Assembly: GCA_000733355.1 (NCBI GenBank)
Contig: JNVV01000019.1
Span: forward strand, 229,047 to 293,046
DNA from: Falciphora oryzae
Lineage: Eukaryota; Ascomycota; Sordariomycetes; Magnaporthales; Magnaporthaceae
Reading direction: 5' to 3'
Length of the DNA stretch: 64,000 nucleotides
In this document: positions 48,098-59,009 of the stretch, piece by piece
Layout: each line of letters begins with the position of its first letter
How positions within the stretch are numbered: position 1 is the stretch's first letter
Position numbers and translations under genes: made by a program
Notes under the pieces: model-generated
What the model was told of the DNA's origin: nothing
The model's input: only the letters and a program-made list of their open reading frames with translations
Databases searched by the model: none

Positions 48098-50264
48098 CTA
48101 GCTGTCCGCCCGGCCGCGGGGCTTTTTATGTCTGGAACTTTCAGCGTCATGCTCGGCTACGCACAAAACGCACAGTGGAACATCCACGAACATTTTGGCT
48201 GGTTTCAGTCGGGGTCCGAAAAGTTATTACTGTAGATTGTGGTCCGTAGAATGGAGCCAGTCATGAATCAGTAGCCACGTCAAAACTCAGTAGCCACGTC
48301 TCTTGTGTCGTCCGAATCCATACAAATCTGCCAGCTTGTCCATCCAGTCGGCAGCCTTCACCGGCCGCGGCGGGGACCACCGCTTCCTGCCGTGCTATCG
48401 TCCCCCGGGGCCAGAGCCAGAGCCAGTAGAATGTGCTACCCATGGCCACCACGACTGACGGCCGCAGCATTGAAGCGGGAGGGGCGCCCGTCGAACCGGT
48501 TGCGGTTTGATGCTGGACCGCTGGACCGATCTCGCACCTCCGTTTCGGCGCTAACGATGCAAAACAGCACTTCAGTGGGGCATTTGTTTGGGCAGTCTCG
48601 CAGCTACGGTGGGGGTTCCAGCCCCATTCTGGCGCAGTGGGTCCAAGCCAGAGCCCCGGCTTGGCCTCAACATTCATGGGACTCCCAAGGTAGAGGAAGG
48701 GGGATATTGGAATTCAGACGATGCCCTGCCAGCGTAACGATTAGCGGTGTCGAGCGAACAATTGGGGGCGGCAGCAGATCCTGGGAACCAGTAGGTTTCG
48801 GGTTTCCGTATTGGGGCTCTTCCCGGCGTGACGGGCGGCTCCGCGGTACGCAGCCGGTCAACAACAATGGGTGCGGGCAGGACCTGTGTGGGGTTTGGAC
48901 GAGGCTAGAACCTGCTGCTGTCCCGCGCCCTGCCTGCCCCAGCAAGGTGGACAGTGCGGGCACCCGTCACCGCCGCGGGGTACTGGAGCTGGCGGACCAC
49001 GGATGGAGCTCAAACTCACCGAATGTTCCCTGCCCACGCCACCTCGACCCAATAGAAAAACACAGAGACGACGGTGGAAGACGACGGAGCCCCAGCCACC
49101 TACGAGGCACTGTCAGCGACGACTTTGCCTTTCTGTGCCTGGCTGCACCCTGTTCCTTTGTGTGCGAGTGGCGTTCCAGGCCCCTGCCTGCCATCCGCAG
49201 GGAGCTGCCTCGACCGGCTAGACTAAACACTGCATCTGCGTGCTACGCCGTAGGAAGTCCCCAGACCGCTAGCACGGGGGGTCTGCTGGACTCTAGAAAC
49301 TAGATTGATATTTAGGACGTGCAGTGAGACTGCGCCGTCTCAGCACTTCGACGACCCGCATTATTTTTTCCATTCAACCTTCTTTTCCTCTCATCGGGTT
49401 CCTCCACAACCCACCTGGCTCAAGATTTTTGTCTCCCCAGGTGGCCGCTCTTCGGTGCGTGAAGGAGGGCGGACATGTGCTGCCGTAATTTCTAGACTGC
49501 AAGGTGAGTCCAACGCTTCGTCTCGTGCTTGCCGTCGAGCCGACATGTCCGGCGGGGTCCATTCAGTCCCATCTCTTCATCTCGCTTTCTGCTTGGACTG
49601 CACCGCCCGCATCCGCTTGCTTGGCTTCCTGGCACACTATGTCCTGCCAAAGGCCGTTTGTTTCCCGCCACCTCATCGCGCGTTATGCTTTGAGAGCAGA
49701 ACCTTTGTCCTTGCGTCGCCGCAACAGGTTCCAGCGAGACACCACATCAGACCGCCACTTGGCATGACTCCAGTCCTCATGCTGCCACCTTTCACCTTCA
49801 CTTCACATCCCTTGGTCCCTCGACCTCCCTGCCTCGCTACCTGGACACCTACCTTGCCAACCCAAGCCTAACGGCCTATCCTCCCAGGTGGGACTCAGGG
49901 CCCATCCGTGCGTCTTTACATGACGTCTCGGGGTCCCAGCCTCTCGTCCGGTAGCAACATGCTTTCTGATTCCTGGACCGGCCCCGTCCGCGGCTTGCCC
50001 TTCTTTATCCCATTACACACCATCACACAGTCACTTCACCCCCAAAAAACAGTTGGCCTGCCGCCTAGTTCCTGTACTAACTCACTGTCCCCATTCCCCT
50101 CTAACCAGACACATAATACCCATCTACCTACTATCTACCTGCTACCTACATAGCTCTGAGGGTCTGGTACCTATAGACTGGTGCGAGAGTAGTGGTGCTA
50201 GTGTCCTTTTTTGCTCTCGCGTCTTTCCCGGAACCAGGACCAGCCCCCTGAGGCGCCGCTCGGG
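48098..50264. other. Intergenic region upstream of the MTHFR gene
   Basis: About 2.2 kb. A 332-codon frame at 48305-49303 (plus) starts at a non-ATG codon and lacks motifs, so it is judged chance. The last 800 bases are pyrimidine-rich with many CACA and TCCC tracts, as in promoters and 5' leaders of fungal housekeeping genes; a 5'-UTR intron ending near 50236 (CCAG) is possible. Confidence 0.5.
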
Positions 50265-52242
50265 ATGCACATCAGGGAGATGTTGGCTGAGGCCGACAGG
50301 ACGGGCAACCCGTCCTTCTCGTTTGAGTACTTCCCCCCCAAGACAGCCCAAGGTGTGCAGAACCTGTACGACCGTATGGAGCGGATGTACCACCTCGGCC
50401 CCAAGTTCATCGACATCACCTGGGGCGCTGGCGGCCGCATCGCCGAGCTTACCTGCGAGATGGTCACCCAGGCCCAGACCTACTTCGGCCTCGAGACATG
50501 CATGCACCTCACCTGCACCGACATGGGTGTCGAAAAGGTCAACGACGCCCTCGCCAAGGCCTACAAGGCCGGCTGCACAAACATCCTTGCCCTCCGCGGC
50601 GACCCTCCTAGGGACAAGGAGAAGTGGGAGGCTGCCCAAGACGGGTTCCACTACGCCCGTGACCTGGTCGCCCACATCCGTAAGACTTACGGCGACCACT
50701 TCGACATTGGCGTCGCCGGCTACCCCGAGGGCTGTGACGACAACAAGGACGAGGACCAGCTGTTGGACCACCTCAAGGAGAAGGTCGACATGGGCGCCTC
50801 CTTCATCGTCACCCAGATGTTCTACGATGTTGAAAACTTCCTGCGCTGGGTTGGCCGCGTGCGCGAGAGGGGTATCACCATCCCCATCATCCCAGGAATT
50901 ATGCCCATCGCCACCTACGCGAGCTTCCTGCGCCGCGCCAACCACATGCAGGCCCGCGTCCCCGACGAGTGGATCTGCCGCCTCGAGCCTGTCAAGAACG
51001 ACGATGCCGCCGTGCGGATCATGGGGAAGCAGCTCGTTGTTGAGATGTGCCACAAGATTCTGGCAGGCGGCATACGCCACCTCCACTTTTACACCATGAA
51101 CCTGGCTCAGTCCACCACCATGATCCTCGAGGAGCTCAACTGGCTACCCTCCCCAACCAAGCCGCTCAAGCAGGCTCTCCCGTGGAAGCAGTCTCTCGGT
51201 CTGGGGCGTCGCGACGAGGACGTGCGTCCCATATTCTGGCGGAACCGCAACAAGTCGTACGTCATGCGTACGCAGGATTGGGACGAGTTCCCCAACGGCC
51301 GCTGGGGGGACTCGCGATCCCCCGCCTTTGGCGAGCTGGACGCGTACGGAATCGGGTTGGTCGGCACCAACGAGCAGAATAGGCAAAAATTTGGCGAACC
51401 ACGGTCTTTCAAGGACGTGGCCTCGCTCTTTATCCGATACGTGGAGAAGGAGATCGCCACGCTTCCCTGGAGCGAGGCACCGCTCACGAGCGAGGGCGAG
51501 CTGATCAAGGACGACTTGCTGGATCTCAACCGGCGCGGCCTCATCACCATCAACTCACAGCCGGCCGTCAATGGGGTCAAGTCGACGCACCCCGTGCACG
51601 GCTGGGGCCCGCCGAACGGCTACGTCTACCAGAAGGCGTACCTAGAGCTGCTCGTGCACCCGAGCCTCTTTGCCGAGATCAAGAGCCGCCTGCACACACA
51701 CTCAGATCTGACTTACTATGCCGTCACAAAGTCTGGAAACCTACAGACCAACGCCACCTACGAGGGACCCAACGCCGTGACTTGGGGCGTCTTCCCGGGC
51801 AAGGAGATTGTGCAGCCGACCGTGGTCGAGGGCATCAGCTTCCTGGCCTGGAAGGACGAGGCATTCCAGCTCGGGATGGAGTGGGCTCGCTGCCACGAAG
51901 CCAACTCGCCAAGCCGTGTCTTGATCCAGAAGATGATGGAGGAGTGGTACCTGGTCAATATCGGTAAGTGAACGACCCCTGAACTCCTTTTTGCTGTTTT
52001 CTATAATATGCGTCGGCAAATAACCGCCCCGGCTAACACGCGCCTACGCAGTGAATAACGATTTCCACTCGCCACGGACAATCTTCGACTTGCTCAAGGA
52101 CATAAAGGTCCCGGACCTGGACAAGGAGGTCGTGGTCCCGGCTGACCAAGGACCAGAGACTAACGGCATCAACGGGACCTCGGTCACCACCAACGGCACT
52201 CACCCGGCTGCTCCTACCACCACAGCCGCGGTTGCCGCCTAG
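50265..52242 (+). CDS. met13: Methylenetetrahydrofolate reductase, Met13 type
   Basis: Two exons: 50265-51963 and 52052-52242 (intron 88 nt, GTAAGT donor, ACGCAG acceptor, frame kept), 629 residues. It reduces 5,10-methylene- to 5-methyl-tetrahydrofolate with an FAD cofactor, supplying methyl groups for methionine synthesis in the cytosol. The start MHIREMLAEAD directly precedes FSFEYFPPKT, whose Glu21 is the likely counterpart of the catalytic Glu in bacterial MetF. Further hallmarks: DITWGAGG, TCMHLTCTDM, NILALRGDPPRD, GVAGYPEG, FIVTQMFYDV and PIIPGIMPI in the TIM barrel (about 15-300), then EVRPIFW-like VRPIFWRNR, DEFPNGRWGDS, LITINSQPAVNG, HGWGPPNGYVYQK and AVTWGVFPGKE in the eukaryotic S-adenosylmethionine-sensing domain. 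The second exon resumes with LVNIVNNDF, as in yeast Met13. A Thr/Asn/Ala-rich tail of about 40 residues is extra. Confidence 0.97.
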
Positions 52243-53243
52243 GGCCGTCGACCTCTTCGCCAATTTCCTAACTACCTATCCTCTGAAACATCTTTACTTT
52301 TCTTCCTTGCACCTTCATCCTCCTCTTTAATCATCCATTTCTCTCACGGGCGACGACACGGCGGGGCACACAATCATCACGCTTTCTTCCTTTTCAGGCG
52401 TTATTGGGCCTGAAAACCAAAGGGCAAAATCTCACTTGCTAGCGGATTTTTTTCAACAAAAAAAGGAGCATTTCTGGAACAAATGGGGCTGGGCTAGGCT
52501 GGGCTATCCAGGGCAGCAAAAAGGAATCCGGCAAACAAACATCAAGGATTGCTGGCGGAAAGGGGGACGCAAACACAAAAGAAAAACCACACATGACGGA
52601 GCATGCATCATATCTCAACGATACCCACCCTTTTTGGACACCGACATTCATGCCGGGGCGATCGATACGTATTCTTACGCATTTTTTTTTCCCTCAGTAT
52701 TTTCTTGTTATTCTTCCCTCTTTTTGTATTCAGGGGTCCAATCTCTTAACTAGAGCGGACAGGAATGGTGGCGGGTGACGGGGATGGGGTTTATTCTTCG
52801 TCGGGGCCGGGCTAACCGGGTTTCCCCTTTTCAACACGACGATGGGACGATAAAGGCGTCATTTTTTTTTATTCTTTTTCTCGCTTGGATGGTTATGGAA
52901 CAGAAGAGGAGCGCCAGCCGATAGAATGAATGTATGTGTACTATGGATGCAATTCTAGTCTTCATACATTCAACCACCCCAAAGTGACAAACCGAAGGTA
53001 AAAAAAAAAAAAAAAGCGCGCAACCTAGCGTGCAATGCTTGCTTGGCTGGTAGGTAATGTCGTATGTGCTGGCTCAGATGGGATAGGAACACAAACCGAA
53101 CAGGAGATGGAAGCATTTGCCGTAAGACGGGTATCTAAAGGAAAACCATAAAAGATCAAGCATAAAAAATGCAAACAAAATGCGACAGAAGCCACACACA
53201 GTACGCCCCTTCGTTTTTGTTTCCCCGGCTTCTCTTGAGCACA
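52243..53243. other. Convergent intergenic region
   Basis: A 1-kb spacer between the 3' ends of the MTHFR and DUF300 genes, with T- and A-rich runs (52680, 52861, 53000). No coding sequence is supported. Confidence 0.6.
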
Positions 53244-55452
53244 TCACAGATGCTTCTGGCTTCCTGACTGATCTCCGCCGCCCCAGACGTCTCGCATGTC
53301 CTCCTCGTCGATGTCGTATTTGGGCGAGACGGCCACAGGCGACTGGGCCTCCCTGTCCCAGTGGCCCGCGTCCTCGGCCGCCGCTGCAGTGGCTGGGTGT
53401 GCTGCGCCATGGGTCTCATCGTCGTCAGTAGTCGGCGCCTTGGAGACGTCTATCGGGATTTCGGACAGGTCGGGCTTGTCGGCAGCCTGCACTCCAGGCC
53501 GGCGGGTCCCGTGCGGCGATGTTGCTCGCCCGGAGTCAGCTGACACCGCCTGCTTTCCCTTGTCCTTCTTGGACGCCTTTTTCTTGTTGCTGCTGCTCAC
53601 CACCACGCCCTCATCGTCTGCCAAGACTCCTGCTGCTCCGCTCGAACCACCAAGGGGGCTGGACTTTGGCTTCTTCTTTTTCGGCCTTGAGACGTCGACG
53701 GCTAGGGACGACCTTGTTGGCACCGAGTCACTGGAGCCTTGGTAGCTGCTATTTCGAGCGGTGTTCCACGGCCTCTTAGGAATGTTGGCGACGACAACAG
53801 GGTACTGGATGTCATGTGTTAGTGTATTTGGTGACCAAGCACGGGGAATCCATTACCCCTGACCCCAGAAAACTCACATTCCAGTCCCCGTACTCGAGCC
53901 CCCTGGCCTTGTCATACAGGGCCTCCTCGTCCGGGTCCAAGGCTGGATCCTCGGTCGTGCCGAAAGTATCTCTGGAGCTCGACCGGCTGGGTTCGCCGTT
54001 GGATGTGCCGCCACCAGGTCCTAAAAGGGGCGTGTAGGGGTTGATATCTGAGGTTATCTGGCCGGGCTTGGGGATCCAGTACTTGCCCTTGCCGCCGCGC
54101 TCGTATCTCATGCCGGCGCGGACTCGAGCAAGGCGAGAAGTGGAGCTCTCGTGGGCCATGATGTGGTCGCCCGAATCGAAGGCGCGGTAGCCGTACTTGT
54201 CGCCCTTGAAAGTCTCCTTGGAGTCCTCGATCAGGTCGCGAACACCAAAGGCGTCGCGGAGGGCGTACTTGACGGGCATGCGGGCCTCCTCCACGGAATC
54301 GTTGGCAAAGTCGTGCCACGAGAAGGCGTACCAATGAGCGATGGCGAAGATGGGCATCTCGATGCAGATGAGGAAGTCCTGGATCGCAGCGGCCAGGTTG
54401 TCAGGCGAGTAGCCCTCGACTTTGTCCGTGATGGCGCCCAGCCACACGAGGATTGATAGGAAGAAGCCTTGCCAGTACGAGGCGAAGATGATGAGTTTGA
54501 TGCAGAGAAACTTGGGCACAGGCCGGAAGGGCTTGAGGTCCTCGTGCATGCACACCCAGAACAGGGCCAGGCAGTACAAGCTGACCGTCATGCTGACGTT
54601 GTAGATCAGGCCGCTCCAGGTGTAGCCAGAATCAAGGCCGATATAACCCTCCTTGTAGGTTCCCGTGGCCTTCATGACAACGGCGGCCACCGCGAGTAGC
54701 GGCTTCAGCCACGCGTACTGCAGGATGCCGCGTTTGATGGCTAGGAACGTGTAGGGGTCCGAGATGTCGGCCCCGGAGAAGACGTGATCCATGGGCCACG
54801 CGTGGCTCACTGGCTCGCGGCCGTGTGTCATAATGATGAGGGATCGCTCGCCGCCGAGGTAGTTGATGAGGAGCTGGAAGAAGGTGTAGATTGTGAAGGC
54901 CTGTGAGGTGTGTTGGTTTCGTTGGTGAGTTCGTGGGCGCAGCGGTTGTGGGAGGGGGTCGACCGCCTACCTCATAGATATCTCGCACTGGATCGAACCA
55001 GGCGGCTAGCTTGAGGGATACCATGCTCGACCATGATGAAATGGAGTATAGGGGCACCCTGTCGGTCCGTTTAGTTAGAAGGAGCGTCCACCCATGCTTC
55101 GCTCGGTCCTATTTGCATGTGCAGATGGGAGCTGTCCATACATCAACAGGATGCGCACGACATATCGTTGTAGTAGTGGTTTGCGGTAGTTTTTGCTGCA
55201 AGTTTCTTGGTTAGTTGTCGGCGCGCGGTATCGGAGGGACGGCCGGGAGTAGCAACCTACAGTTGAAGCCATATCGAACTGTGTAAGAACAAGGAGAGTT
55301 CTGGTTAGTGCAGCGCTGGACAGCCGACGGAAGTGAATCAGGGCGGCGACTGCGGCTTACATGACCGACAGAAAGGTGGCGACGAGCGACGCGACACCGG
55401 CGACTGCCGTGAGGGTGCTCTCGAGCTTCTCGCCTGTTCCTCCTCCAGGCAT
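53244..55452 (-). CDS. DUF300 / TMEM184 (organic solute transporter Ost-alpha) family membrane protein
   Basis: Six exons: 55452-55361, 55278-55261, 55195-55142, 55058-54971, 54900-53878 and 53804-53244 (introns 82, 65, 83, 70 and 73 nt). Every join keeps frame, giving 611 residues. Exon 2 is only 18 nt. The joins rebuild SIWLQLKNYRKPLLQRYVVR (first half), LLMVPLYSISSW, WFDPVRDIYEAFTIYTFFQLL and NYLGGER, all family hallmarks (PF03619). About seven hydrophobic helices span residues 12-300. The cytosolic C-terminus is polar, with GLEYGDWNYPVVVANIPKRPW in part and a basic KKKKPKSS stretch near 420, ending acidic (DIDEEDMRDVWGGGD). Relatives are vacuolar or endosomal; transport activity in fungi is unproven. 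The gene is divergent to the repeat region at 55.85 kb. Confidence 0.92.
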
Positions 55453-55852
55453 GATTGATGCGGTCTGGACCAGAGACGGCGGAAGGACAGCGACACGAGG
55501 GACGTCAGGGCGAGAACAGCCGAGCCGAGATGACGCGCACTACCGTTGTCGTCGCAGGCGAGCCGCTGGCCAATCGATAGGGTTGGTCTGGGGGGCTGGG
55601 ACCCCGGAGCTGTGGCAGGTGCCACAAACGCTAGTGTCGAAGTTTCCAGTTCTTAACTTTTTACTCTGCGTGTGTTTCGGGGTTCTTGAACCCATCAACG
55701 CCCATCCATCTTCGAATTTTTTTTTTTTTGCTTTCTTGGAGCTGCCATCATCCGCGATTATCATCCATCAATTTTGGGAATCCGTTGAAATTGCTATCAT
55801 CACATCGTCCCCTGCCGTTCTCACATTCAACATCTTTTCAAGCTGTTCCCCT

Positions 55853-56026
55853 GTCATGGATCGGGCCTGGTGGCCCTATTCTTGGGTCAAGGCTTTGCCT
55901 TGTGATTAGCTTATATAGCCCCCCCTTCGGGGCCGGACCTTGTCACCTAGATTCCTTTCCTCTACTAGTTGAATTCATCACTTCGCCAGGAGTCCCCAAC
56001 GCGGCCTACATTGGCTCGCTCCATCA
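55853..56026 (+). repeat. Left copy of inverted duplication
   Basis: 174 bases from GTCATGGATCGGG to CTCCATCA, about 95% identical by eye to the reverse complement of 58118-58290, differing by single substitutions and one- or two-base indels. It carries the same TTATATAG TATA-like element (55911-55918) but no following copy of the small gene. Confidence 0.93.
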
Positions 56027-56090
56027 TAACAGCCAGCAAGTCGTCAAACGAGTCGAGCAGTCAGTTAATCCTTTTCAATAGTCTGTTTGG

Positions 56091-56150
56091 CCCGCATTTG
56101 ACTTGCTGCCAGACTGGCTAAAAACACGATTCACCCTATAAGGTACCTAT
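56091..56150 (+). repeat. Diverged direct repeat, left copy
   Basis: Shares CCAGACTGGCTAAAA and flanking bases with 58511-58571 in the same orientation, roughly 75-80% identity by eye over about 60 bases. Confidence 0.75.
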
Positions 56151-57772
56151 CCTGCACGCCCAAAAACTCCATACTTCGCTCATTGGGCCGCTGGACATTG
56201 TGCGCACACCCCGCGCGCACATGATGCCTTAGTTGATGGCATGAACAACTGCCGGGATTCCAACTGCAGCCATGCAAAGCACTCGTCAGACTGAGACAAC
56301 CAAAACAACTAACTGCTCTCCAGGTTGCCCCAGCTCGCCACTGAAGCGCTAGCACCACCTGGTCGTTCCTCCCTCTTCGAATTACTGCTTCAGTCCGACC
56401 GCCATAGCAACCCGACGTTTCTTGTATGCCTTCGTCTCGTTCTCGCGGAGGGTGTAGCCGAGGGCGGCGAGAAGGAGAGAGAGAGAGTCTTTTTAACGTC
56501 AGAAAGCCGGGATCCACCACCAGTCCCTGCCTCCCAAGGGGCATATGACGTGCTAGCGCTACCTAAGCTTGACACTAGGCTACATGTTGCTAGAGGCGGT
56601 CAACAGATTTGAACCCGAAGACACACGGAGTTCGGGCCGCATTCCGGCGCTCCTTGTTGGTGAGCGGGCAATCGGCGAGAGGGCGAGTGAACGCCAGGGC
56701 GCTGTAAGCGCAGCTGTTGGTGGTAGAGACAGCAGTCGGCCGGCAAAGTGCCGGAAAAAAGTATGGCTGGGTGTGGGCGGAGGGACCTTGGGACCCCCCC
56801 TGGGGCCGGCCAAAAAAAAGAAAGTTCGGGGGCTGGAGGGCCTAATTCTAACCCGGTGTGCTTTTTATGTGTTTATCGCGTATCGAACGATAGGCTGCGC
56901 GGTTTGCCAGCGTGGTGCAGGGCGTGTCGTACACTTCACTGTCCTAACAAACAAAGCCGCACGAAGATTTTGCGCGTACGATGCCACCTATACATCAGTA
57001 TAGTACCCGCGTGGCAACAAACAGAAGCGCGTGCGGTCAAGCAAATCTTGCGCGTGCGTGCATAAACAGGCAAAGTGCGTGCTTAGGCAGGCCAATCTTG
57101 CGCCGTGCGTATCGTTGGGTGCGGTCGACCGAGGAGTCGCGTGTGTGGCGGGGGACGGCGGCGGCCGGGCCGGGTATCGTCCGTGGTATCTAACTGCTTA
57201 CCGGCCAGCAGTCTTTTTGTGCGTTCGAATCGTTTCGGCTCGGTGCGCGAGGCGAAAGCGAAAAGGAAGTCGAAGGGCGGTCAACCTGGTGATGCGAGGA
57301 GGTTGGAACAACGAATATCGAAAAATGGCGCGCGCGAGGCGCGCCCTGGGCTGCGAGGGGTGCAGGCCTTCCCTCGACTGGCAATAGGTACCCCTATACC
57401 ATTGCGAGCCACTTTCTGCACCTCTAGCCCAGTTGCGTCGCCGTTGTCGTTATTGAAAGGAAACGGACGAACGCGGGCAAAACAGAGCCAGATGGCCTGT
57501 TAGAGCCCACATAACGATTCCGGCACATTTTGGTGAGACCAGTACCAAAAATGGCCGTGTTCCTTAGCGGCACCCTAACAACGGGTCCGACAGGAAAAAA
57601 TTTTCGGGGGAAGGTGGCGGCGAGAAGGAGATCCATCGAGGAAGCTAGATGTAAGAATGGTCTAAGATTAGCTGGGAAACGAGAATGATGGGTGCGTGTC
57701 CTTACGGTCCATGCAACCCGCGTGTTCCACCGTCTGTGGAAATCCAGGAATTTCCTCGCCGGTATCGACATT

Positions 57773-58094
57773 CTACATCTTAGCGAGGGGATCGGTCGGA
57801 TGCTGGAGACGACTGTTCAAAGCGGCCTGTAGGGCGTTATCGGCGCTGAAAGATTAGTTAGCATTTTAATATGTAAAAGATTCGGTGCAACGAAAGAAAG
57901 CAAACAGGTACATACCGAAAATCCTGGCGTTTTCGATCGGCAGCAGCTTCGGTGGAAAGACGGTCGACCTTGTTCTGAAGGGTGAGGAGGTCGCTGCGGA
58001 TCTCATCCTTGATGCTGCTAAGCTCATTCGACAATTTGTCGGCGATGCTTTCCAGCGTGAGGCAGACAGCATCTGGCATAGGCGTATCCGACAT
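57773..58094 (-). CDS. Small coiled-coil protein, possibly truncated by an in-frame stop
   Basis: Two exons: 58094-57916 and 57845-57773 (intron 70 nt, GTATGT donor, TTTCAG acceptor, frame kept), 83 residues to TAG. The product MSDTPMPDAV… is Lys/Glu-rich with a heptad-like pattern (LTLESIADKLSNELSSIKDE), suggesting a coiled coil, and continues DFRADNALQAALN across the join. The same frame beyond TAG reads NVDTGEEIPGFP, then meets a good donor (57705) and acceptor (57645), as if an ancestral gene was longer. I recall fungal small proteins with a TG-x-x-I-x-x-FP tail but cannot name the family. It is either a real short gene or a recently disabled copy. Its promoter and 5' leader are the right copy of the inverted duplication. 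Confidence 0.55.
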
Positions 58095-58117
58095 CGTAGT
58101 TCTAGGATTGGGGATGT

Positions 58118-58290
58118 GATGGAGCCAGGCCAATGTAGGTCGCGTTGGGGGCTCTGGCGAAGTGATGAATTCAACTAGTAGAGGAAAGGAATCTAGGTGA
58201 CAAGGTCCGGCCCTGAAGGGGGGGCTATATAAGCTAATCACAAGGCAAAGCCTTGACCCAAGAATAGGGCCACCAGGCCCGATCCATGAC
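58118..58290 (-). repeat. Right copy of inverted duplication (promoter-like)
   Basis: Reverse-complement partner of 55853-56026. In this copy it lies immediately upstream of the small coiled-coil gene and so forms its promoter and 5' leader. Confidence 0.93.
58226..58231 (-). promoter_or_regulatory. TATA-like element of the small gene
   Basis: TTATATAG on the minus strand, about 130 bases upstream of the ATG at 58094, followed by a C-rich and then CT-rich leader. Conserved in the other copy of the duplication. Confidence 0.45.
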
Positions 58291-59009
58291 AACTGTTGAC
58301 TTTGTGGGGCTGGCCTCGACTGGGCTAGCTTTATTTACTACCGTCAAGCACTAGCTTTTGAAGTTCTAAACGCTTTGGAATTTATCAGACTTTTTCACTC
58401 AACGCGCGAGGTTAATTTTAACTTTAGCAATTTTTTTTTCTCGCTATTAACCAGCCCGTTTTGGCTGGTAACAGTCTGTCGTCGTCAAACGACTCTGCCA
58501 GCCTGTTTTGCTCCAATTTGGCTTGCTACCAGACTGGCTAAAACCCCGGTTCACCCCCACAAGGTAGGTATTGGCTGTGATTCCGCGAATTTTTTTATGC
58601 AAGATGGCCCCCGCGGATCCCCCAACGCGATCTCACCTGCAGCCAGGGCGACCCCTGTCACCAGCAATTTGTTCCGCCAACTTGACGCGCTTCGGTGCTG
58701 AGTTGGAGCTCCTACGTAATCAATGCGATCACCTCAATAATCTTCAACTTCGTGGCTTCGAAAAATCGCTATTGCTAGCCCGTTCTAGCCTGATTGCTCG
58801 CCTGTATTCCGAAGAGTGTCCCGAGGCCTAGTCCCAGTCGCTTGCGCCAACACGTGAAAACTAACCTCCGCGGTCGGTCTGGTGGGCGGTTGCGGAAACA
58901 CCATCATGGCAAGCTCGAGGTCATTGCTACGCTGAACGAGCAGCCAGAGCCGGAGCTGTTGCGCATGCTGGAAGGCCGCTTCTTGGGAAGATGGCGGGCA
59001 TCGTTCAAG
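58291..59009. other. 5' region of csf1
   Basis: It holds the second copy of the diverged direct repeat (58511-58571) and otherwise only short frames. The reading frame of csf1 exon 1 is open back to 58794, but these residues are Arg-rich and unlike Csf1 N-termini, so a later ATG is preferred. Confidence 0.45.
58511..58571 (+). repeat. Diverged direct repeat, right copy
   Basis: Partner of 56091-56150: shares CCAGACTGGCTAAAA, TTCACCC and AAGGTA blocks in the same order. Confidence 0.75.

Larger units (their letters stand above)
55453..57772. other. Repeat-bearing region without a recognised complete gene
   Basis: It contains the 5' region of the DUF300 gene, the left copy of an inverted duplication (55853-56026), one copy of a roughly 60-nt diverged direct repeat (56091-56150), a GA run (56475-56488) and GCGTGCG-rich DNA with three imperfect copies of an AATCTTGCGC-like motif (56966, 57043, 57091). 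Frames are short. It may be decayed mobile-element sequence; no transposase was seen. Confidence 0.45.

Noticed and set aside
48305..49303. 332-codon plus-strand open frame
   Set aside because: Begins at a non-ATG codon and has no motif; lies where the MTHFR promoter is expected.
55853..58571. Complete LTR retrotransposon or DNA transposon
   Set aside because: Repeats are present but the direct and inverted pairs do not nest as LTRs or TIRs, and no integrase, reverse transcriptase or transposase sequence was found between them.
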